A stretch of DNA of 10,581 bases, taken from contig NAOQ01000307.1 in assembly GCA_002751075.1 (NCBI GenBank), positions 76,435-87,015 of the forward strand. Direction: 5' to 3'. A model generated the notes under the pieces. The model was not told the DNA's origin and did not search any database. It worked only from the letters and a program-made list of their open reading frames with translations. Source of the DNA: Ichthyophonus hoferi. Its lineage: Eukaryota; Opisthokonta; Ichthyosporea; Ichthyophonida; Ichthyophonidae. The position numbers and the translations under genes are program-made. This document shows, piece by piece, positions 9,317 through 10,581 of this stretch; the first letter of the stretch is position 1; every line of letters begins with the position of its first letter.

Positions 9317-9422
9317 CTCTTGCTATCACAAGAGCCCACACAACTTCTCTTACCTCCTATCTATAGATGTACAAGTGACTAATATACGCCTTTCACTACA
9401 ATAAAAATACCCACACGTTTAC

Positions 9423-9440
9423 ATATATATATATATATAT
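9423..9440. repeat. (AT)9 microsatellite at a splice acceptor
   Basis: Nine AT units end 11 bp before the inferred acceptor of exon C. The position is unusual because a pyrimidine tract is expected here. Confidence 0.9.
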
Positions 9441-9443
9441 CAA

Positions 9444-9454
9444 CCAATCAGAAT
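9444..9454 (+). repeat. 11-mer CCAATCAGAAT spanning the exon C acceptor
   Basis: The same 11 bases occur at 530-540 and at 7801-7811, the latter within exon A. Here the word includes the acceptor AG (9450-9451) and the first bases of exon C. Confidence 0.7.
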
Positions 9455-9567
9455 GTACCCGATGATCTTTTCTCGCTTATTAGTGGTTCAACTGTCACCC
9501 CTCCCTGTCCCATTGGCCCATATGATCTTTTACCTATATCTGCTCCCCGCTCACCAATCATTCCACC
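9452..9567 (+). CDS. Unidentified plus-strand gene, exon C
   Basis: The exon starts in phase 0 after CAATCAG, matching the phase 0 end of exon B. It runs 38 codons plus two bases to a strong CACC-GTAAGT donor, ending in phase 2. The peptide NVPDDLFSLISGS (residues 124-136) is followed by Pro-rich TPPCPIGPYDLLPI and APRSPIIPP, ending at Pro162. This looks like a linker leading from the Ser-rich region into the domain encoded by exon D. Base composition is clearly higher in GC than the flanks. A different open frame across the same interval (ATG 9453) is a shadow: it ignores the splice sites and joins nothing. The acceptor is weak, so the exact start is less certain than the frame. Confidence 0.7.
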
Positions 9568-10124
9568 GTAAGTCTACTCCCATTGGTTGTTATATATTTT
9601 ATATTAGTATATCCAATCATTTTTATATGTTGGCAAGTTATTTAGCCATTTTTGGAGATATCATAACATATTATTAGAGATCTAAGGGGAAAATATTGAT
9701 GCAATGGCAACTGACCTATAGTAGGTGTGATTGCTCAGCAATTAAATTCTACAATCTACATGCCGTTTATGATTGTTGCCATATAGGGTTTAAACCACCC
9801 TTTATAAGCCAATCAAGGCCTAAGTTTTTAAAGACAAGATAGTGAAAAATATAATCTAAATTTTCTTTGAGGTATTAACGTTCTAGTCCTTCCCAAACAT
9901 CTTTGCTAGGTTTATACATTTATTTAATAAGATTACTAGAAATATGTAAAGTTTCCACAATTGTTTATGTAGCATACCTCTGGTGGTTCTTATTATTTTT
10001 TTATTATTTTTTTTTCTAGAAAATATTTTCCTCGCCCATATTTCAAAAATTAACCAAAAGTAAATAAAATTTTGTCAAAAATAAAAAATAAAAAAAAATA
10101 ATAAAAAAAAAAAACATAAAATAG
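9568..10124 (+). other. Intron between exons C and D (557 bp)
   Basis: The intron starts GTAAGT and ends in an A-rich run with ATAG. A classical acceptor, a long T run ending TTTCTAG, lies at 10019, but reading from it in the required phase stops after about eleven codons. The distal ATAG at 10124 restores phase and joins to the conserved-looking domain. An A-rich block occupies about 10078-10114. Confidence 0.55.
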
Positions 10125-10296
10125 GCTTGAGGTAAGGGTACTTGGAATGGCCAATGTTGGAGGAAGTAGCCGGGTGGAAACACAAATTAAACTATGCTTG
10201 CAATTGGTTGGCGATAAAACTGCCGTTAATCATTGGACCCATGTCATCTTACCTCAATCTATGCTGGTCCCTACTACCTGGACCAATCCCATGGCA
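10125..10296 (+). CDS. Unidentified plus-strand gene, exon D: SPT23/MGA2-like domain start (tentative)
   Basis: The exon begins with one base that completes the split Pro codon of exon C, then 57 codons to GCA before a GTGAGA donor (phase 0). The peptide opens LEVRVLGM (residues 163-170), then SRVETQIKLCLQLV (177-190) and WTHVILPQSMLVPTTW (199-214), a beta-strand-like pattern typical of a folded domain. From memory, SRVETQIK followed by a short loop and an H-x-x-LP-type block resembles the N-terminal DNA-binding region of the fungal transcription factors SPT23 and MGA2. Those are ER-tethered regulators of lipid desaturation that also carry IPT and ankyrin domains. I cannot confirm this without a profile search, and the later domains would be outside the window. 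The 3' end could instead lie a few codons on. Other beta-sandwich DNA-binding families are possible. Confidence 0.72.
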
Positions 10297-10581
10297 GTGA
10301 GAAGGTTTTTTTAAAAAATATTATGTAGTTTTGTTATTTAATTCGATATTTAGTTCCTTTTTAAAATTTAAATAATTTTTCTTTACATTGATATAATGTA
10401 ATGTAATATATAAATTTGTGTATGTTATTGCGTGCTAATTAAGTAATAAATATAATAACCCATATTCCACCTACCTATACCTATATATCTATATGCCTGT
10501 ACCTATATACCTATATGCCTATACCTATATACCTATATCTATATACCTATATATCTATACCCATATACATACCTATATACC
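10297..10581 (+). other. Start of the next intron, cut by the window edge
   Basis: AT-rich sequence after the GTGAGA donor. Reading through stops within a few codons (TTTTTTTAA). From about 10471 it becomes a tandem repeat. No exon is seen. Confidence 0.55.
10471..10581. repeat. ACCTATAT-type minisatellite
   Basis: Imperfect tandem units built from CCTATATAC and CCTATATGC fill the right edge and continue past it. Variation between A, G and C at one position and occasional ATCTAT spacers mark the units as diverged. Confidence 0.85.

Larger units (their letters stand above)
8899..9451 (+). other. Intron between exons B and C (553 bp)
   Basis: The intron runs from GTGGGT to CAACCAATCAG. It contains a 10-bp tandem repeat (9279-9316) and ends with (AT)9 directly before the acceptor in place of a normal pyrimidine tract. 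No gene is seen within it. Confidence 0.6.

Noticed and set aside
10020-10060. Exon starting at the strong TTTCTAG acceptor
   Set aside because: In the phase set by exon C it stops after about eleven codons and does not reach the conserved domain; kept only as a possible alternative exon.
1-10581. LTR elements, DNA transposons with clear ends, tRNA or rRNA genes
   Set aside because: No polymerase, integrase or transposase peptide, no long terminal repeats and no tRNA cloverleaf core were seen on either strand.

Overview
The window looks like nuclear DNA from an animal or close animal relative. It is very AT-rich, carries tetranucleotide and (TA)n microsatellites, and its genes are short phase-matched exons separated by introns of about 550 to 870 bp. 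No bacterial-style gene, rRNA, tRNA or CRISPR array was recognised, and no LTR element or other virus-like fossil. Most open reading frames in the window are chance runs in AT-rich DNA; the real coding sequence is in short exons found by splice signals, frame continuity and family resemblance.

Left part (about 1-2290, minus strand): the 5' end of a Ku70 (XRCC6) gene. Exon 1 (2207-2106) encodes an acidic N-terminal tail. Exon 2 (1279-1097) encodes the start of the Ku70 von Willebrand A-like domain. They are separated by an 826-bp intron with a microsatellite cluster. The gene runs off the left edge; I could not find its third exon in bases 1-1096. Ku70 pairs with Ku80 to bind DNA ends in non-homologous end joining.

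Middle part (about 2290-7644): mostly gene-poor AT-rich DNA. It holds a CpG-bearing patch with GCGATTA repeats (2440-2560), a diverged repeat pair (2695-2805 and 3340-3450), a CpG-rich patch with a TATA-like box and an E-box (5670-5830), and a second CCAAT/TATA-like arrangement (6865-6888). Either of the last two could be a promoter for the gene to the right.

Right part (7645-10581, plus strand): a previously unlabelled gene with four exons visible (7645-7929, 8798-8898, 9452-9567, 10125-10296). Their splice phases match at all three junctions (1/1, 0/0, 2/2) and they give a continuous reading of about 219 residues from ATG 7662. The protein starts with a Ser/Pro-rich disordered region carrying three RRxS sites, one of them a 14-3-3-type RRNSAP. 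It then enters a conserved-looking domain beginning LEVRVLGM with the block SRVETQIKLCLQLV. That block recalls, from memory only, the DNA-binding region of the fungal SPT23/MGA2 transcription factors. The gene continues past the right edge.

The most unusual global signal is the pentamer CCAAT/ATTGG. By eye it occurs about 75 times, against roughly 19 expected from base composition and about 19-20 for the scrambled control TAACC/GGTTA. It is dense inside the exons of the right-hand gene and absent from about 1570-2370 around the Ku70 5' end.
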